Position numbers and translations under genes: made by a program
The notes under the pieces: generated by a model
Told to the model about the DNA's origin: nothing
The model's database searches: none
The model's input: the letters and a program-made list of their open reading frames with translations, nothing else
DNA from: Alloyangia pacifica
Lineage (GTDB): Bacteria; Pseudomonadota; Alphaproteobacteria; Rhodobacterales; Rhodobacteraceae
Assembly (NCBI RefSeq): GCF_003111685.1
Contig: NZ_CP022190.1
Span: forward strand, 62,001 to 126,000
Length of the DNA: 64,000 nucleotides
Direction of reading: 5' to 3'
Shown: positions 62,306-64,000 of the stretch, piece after piece
Layout of the letters: every line of letters begins with the position of its first letter
Numbering within the stretch: position 1 is the stretch's first letter

Positions 62306-63463
62306 TTACTCGGAGGCCGCGGCGGTTGCGTCGGCGGGCGCGGCCCGCTCTTCCGGTGCCACGGTCTGGCCCTCGGCGATCTTCTGAAGACCCGCAACGA
62401 CCACGCGGTCCCCCGGCTGCAGCCCCTCGCTCACCACCCACTGGTTGCCCTGGTCGCTCTCGATGGTCAGCTGCCGGGTTTCGATCACGTTCTCGCCGTT
62501 CACCACCATCGACATGGGGCGGCCGCGGCGGTCGCGGGTCACGCCTTCCTGCGGCACGAGCACGGCGCCGTAGACCGAGCCTTGCGGCAGTTCGACCTGC
62601 ACGTACATGCCGGGCAGCAGGAAATGGTCGGGGTTGGGGAACTCGAGGCGCAGCACGACAACGCCGGTCTGCTCGTTCACATGCGGCTCGGCGGCGGCAA
62701 GACGGCCGGTGTGCTCGTAGAGCTCGCCATCAGCGAGGCGCAGGCTTACCTCGGCCTCGCTCTCACGCGCGGCGGCCTGACCGCTGCGCCGCCAGCGCAG
62801 CATCTCGGCAGCGGATTGCGTCACGTCGACGTTCACCGTGTCGATCGAGCGGATGGTGGTTAGCGGGGTGGCCTGGCTGGCGGTGACCAGCGCCCCCTGC
62901 GTAGCGTCCGACAGCCCGACGACCCCGGAGAGCGGGGCGCGGATGGTGGTGCGCTCGAGGTCGATGTCGGAGGACAGCACCTGTGCCTCGGCGACCTTCA
63001 CCGCCGCTTCGGCGACGTCGCGCGCGGCCATGGCGTCATCCAGGGTCTGTTGGCTGGTCACCGAGCGGTCGCGCAGTTCCTGCTGCCGCTTCAACTCGCG
63101 CTCCGCCGAGGCCAGCGTGGCCTGCGCCTGCGCAAGACCGGCTTCCGCCGAAGCCTTCGCCGCCTCGTAGGTGGCCGGATCGATGCGGTAGAGCGGGTCG
63201 CCGCGGTTGACCGTGGTGCCCTCTTCGAAAAGCCGCTCGTTGATGATGCCGCTCACCTGCGGACGCACCTCGGCCACGCCGGAGGCCTGCACCCGGCCTG
63301 GCAGCTTGGTGGTCAGCGTCACGTCGGAGGATTGCAGCGTCACCACGGTGACAGGTTGCGGGGGCCGCTGCCCCTGTTCCTGAGCGGAGACGGCAGGGGA
63401 AAACATCACGGCGGTTGCCAAGGCGAGAGGCCGCAGCAAGGCGGAGGCGGGTCGGATCGGCAT
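62306..63463 (-). CDS. Multidrug efflux RND periplasmic adaptor (AcrA/MexA type)
   Basis: A 385-residue membrane-fusion protein with a signal peptide (cut after VSA). The order of parts is beta-barrel/lipoyl (KLPGRVQASGVAEVRPQVSG), a coiled-coil hairpin (about 95-170), the second lipoyl half (ERTTIRAPLSGVVGLSDA) and membrane-proximal beta domains. It has no lipobox Cys, unlike E. coli AcrA. First gene of the operon, divergent from tetR. Confidence 0.93.
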   Translation of the reverse strand: MPIRPASALLRPLALATAVMFSPAVSAQEQGQRPPQPVTVVTLQSSDVTLTTKLPGRVQASGVAEVRPQVSGIINERLFEEGTTVNRGDPLYRIDPATYEAAKASAEAGLAQAQATLASAERELKRQQELRDRSVTSQQTLDDAMAARDVAEAAVKVAEAQVLSSDIDLERTTIRAPLSGVVGLSDATQGALVTASQATPLTTIRSIDTVNVDVTQSAAEMLRWRRSGQAAARESEAEVSLRLADGELYEHTGRLAAAEPHVNEQTGVVVLRLEFPNPDHFLLPGMYVQVELPQGSVYGAVLVPQEGVTRDRRGRPMSMVVNGENVIETRQLTIESDQGNQWVVSEGLQPGDRVVVAGLQKIAEGQTVAPEERAAPADATAAASE

Positions 63464-63495
63464 GGGAGGGCTCCGGTAACATCAATAACGTACAT

Positions 63496-63507
63496 CTTGC
63501 ACGCAAG
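63496..63507. promoter_or_regulatory. Candidate TetR operator CTTGC-AC-GCAAG
   Basis: A perfect 5-2-5 dyad in the 139-bp divergent region between the efflux operon and tetR. A second longer-range pair, GTACATCT (63,490-63,497) and AGATGTAC (63,552-63,559), brackets the region. Regulator binding is inferred from position. Confidence 0.42.
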
Positions 63508-63602
63508 TCGTGAATCGCGATAAGGAAACTCATAGGTTTTGTAAAGCGCCCAGATGTACCAGCGTTGCGATTTCGATACTGCCCTGTGACCTAAGGACAC
63601 CA

Positions 63603-64000
63603 ATGACCGATTCTTCCGAGCCCGACGACACTCAGAGCGCCCCGCGCCGCCGTGGACGGCCGGTGCAGATGGACCAAAGAACCCGGGAAGAGATGGTGCT
63701 GGCCGCCGCCACGCAGATGATCGCGGAGCGCGGTCTGGAGGATGCCTCGGTCGCCGCCATCGCGCGGCAGGTGCAGATGTCCAAGCGCACGATCTATACC
63801 ATGTTCGACAGCCGCGAGGCATTGCTCGGGGCCTGTTTCGCCCGCATCGGCCAGCGCATCTTTCGCAGCCGCGACAGCCGGAACGACGGTGCGCCGCTGG
63901 AAGAGCGGCTGCGCCACCTGCTGACGCTGAACGAGGAGCCGAGCCTCAACGAGGCTCCGCTGGAGCTGCTGCGCGCGGTGATCACCTCGGCGCCGACCTA
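63603..64000 (+). CDS. TetR family transcriptional regulator, 3' end missing at window edge
   Basis: The first 132 residues are visible. After an Arg-rich start (RRRGRPVQM) comes the TetR HTH: AAATQMIAERGLEDASVAAI then ARQVQMSKRTIYTMFDSREA. The C-terminal ligand domain is cut at position 64,000. Divergence from the AcrAB-type genes suggests it represses them. Confidence 0.88.
   Translation, partial: MTDSSEPDDTQSAPRRRGRPVQMDQRTREEMVLAAATQMIAERGLEDASVAAIARQVQMSKRTIYTMFDSREALLGACFARIGQRIFRSRDSRNDGAPLEERLRHLLTLNEEPSLNEAPLELLRAVITSAPT

Noticed and set aside
60220..62886. 888-codon open frame on the plus strand
   Set aside because: Antisense to the AcrB/AcrA-type genes, whose family motifs are unmistakable on the minus strand.

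Overview
The window is GC-rich DNA of an alphaproteobacterium, most likely a Rhodobacteraceae/Roseobacter-group bacterium. Supporting this are the tol-pal order ybgC-tolQRAB-pal-cpoB-tilS, a malyl-CoA lyase of the ethylmalonyl-CoA type, TRAP transporters, a RimK protein with an N-terminal protease-like domain, and a TIGR02300-type acidic protein. The family placement is inference; no genus can be named from the sequence alone.

Layout. 1-7,031 (minus): the Tol-Pal envelope operon, ending in tilS, which runs off the left edge. 7,162-25,987: mostly core genes. These are an APC-like membrane protein, an HNH protein, an HI0933-type flavoprotein, a D-amino-acid/D-glutamate module (dat, dgcA, dgcN), mcl1, a protease-RimK fusion, ilvD, a GMC oxidoreductase with an acidic tail, an Lrp/LysE pair, accA, a structured 0.6-kb gap, DUF1206, a GntR regulator, a YgjP-like metalloprotease, a TIGR02300 protein and tRNA-Ala(GGC).

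26,157-40,246: after an AAA ATPase come three consecutive metal or cofactor importers. First is a NikABCDE-type ABC system divergent from nikR, with a textbook NikR operator between them; this NikR has lost three of the four classical Ni ligands. Second is another nickel/peptide-type ABC system with a fused double ATPase, preceded by a Zur-like box. Third is a BtuF-BtuC-BtuD vitamin B12 importer behind a cobalamin riboswitch; the riboswitch begins inside the end of the preceding ATPase gene.

40,247-52,714: a decaying accessory stretch. Arylsulfatase, SDR, RND adaptor, tyrosine recombinase and serine recombinase genes each carry in-frame stops, frameshifts or truncations. The RND permease, an endonuclease/exonuclease/phosphatase-family gene and IS3 orfA look intact. 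The IS3 orfB is split by a 2.1-kb serine-recombinase module flanked by a 9-bp direct repeat; removing the insert restores orfB exactly.

53,034-64,000: a GntR-controlled PdxA-like dehydrogenase with a TRAP transporter (dctPQM), a convergent acetamidase/formamidase, and an AcrAB-type RND efflux operon with a divergent TetR regulator that runs off the right edge.
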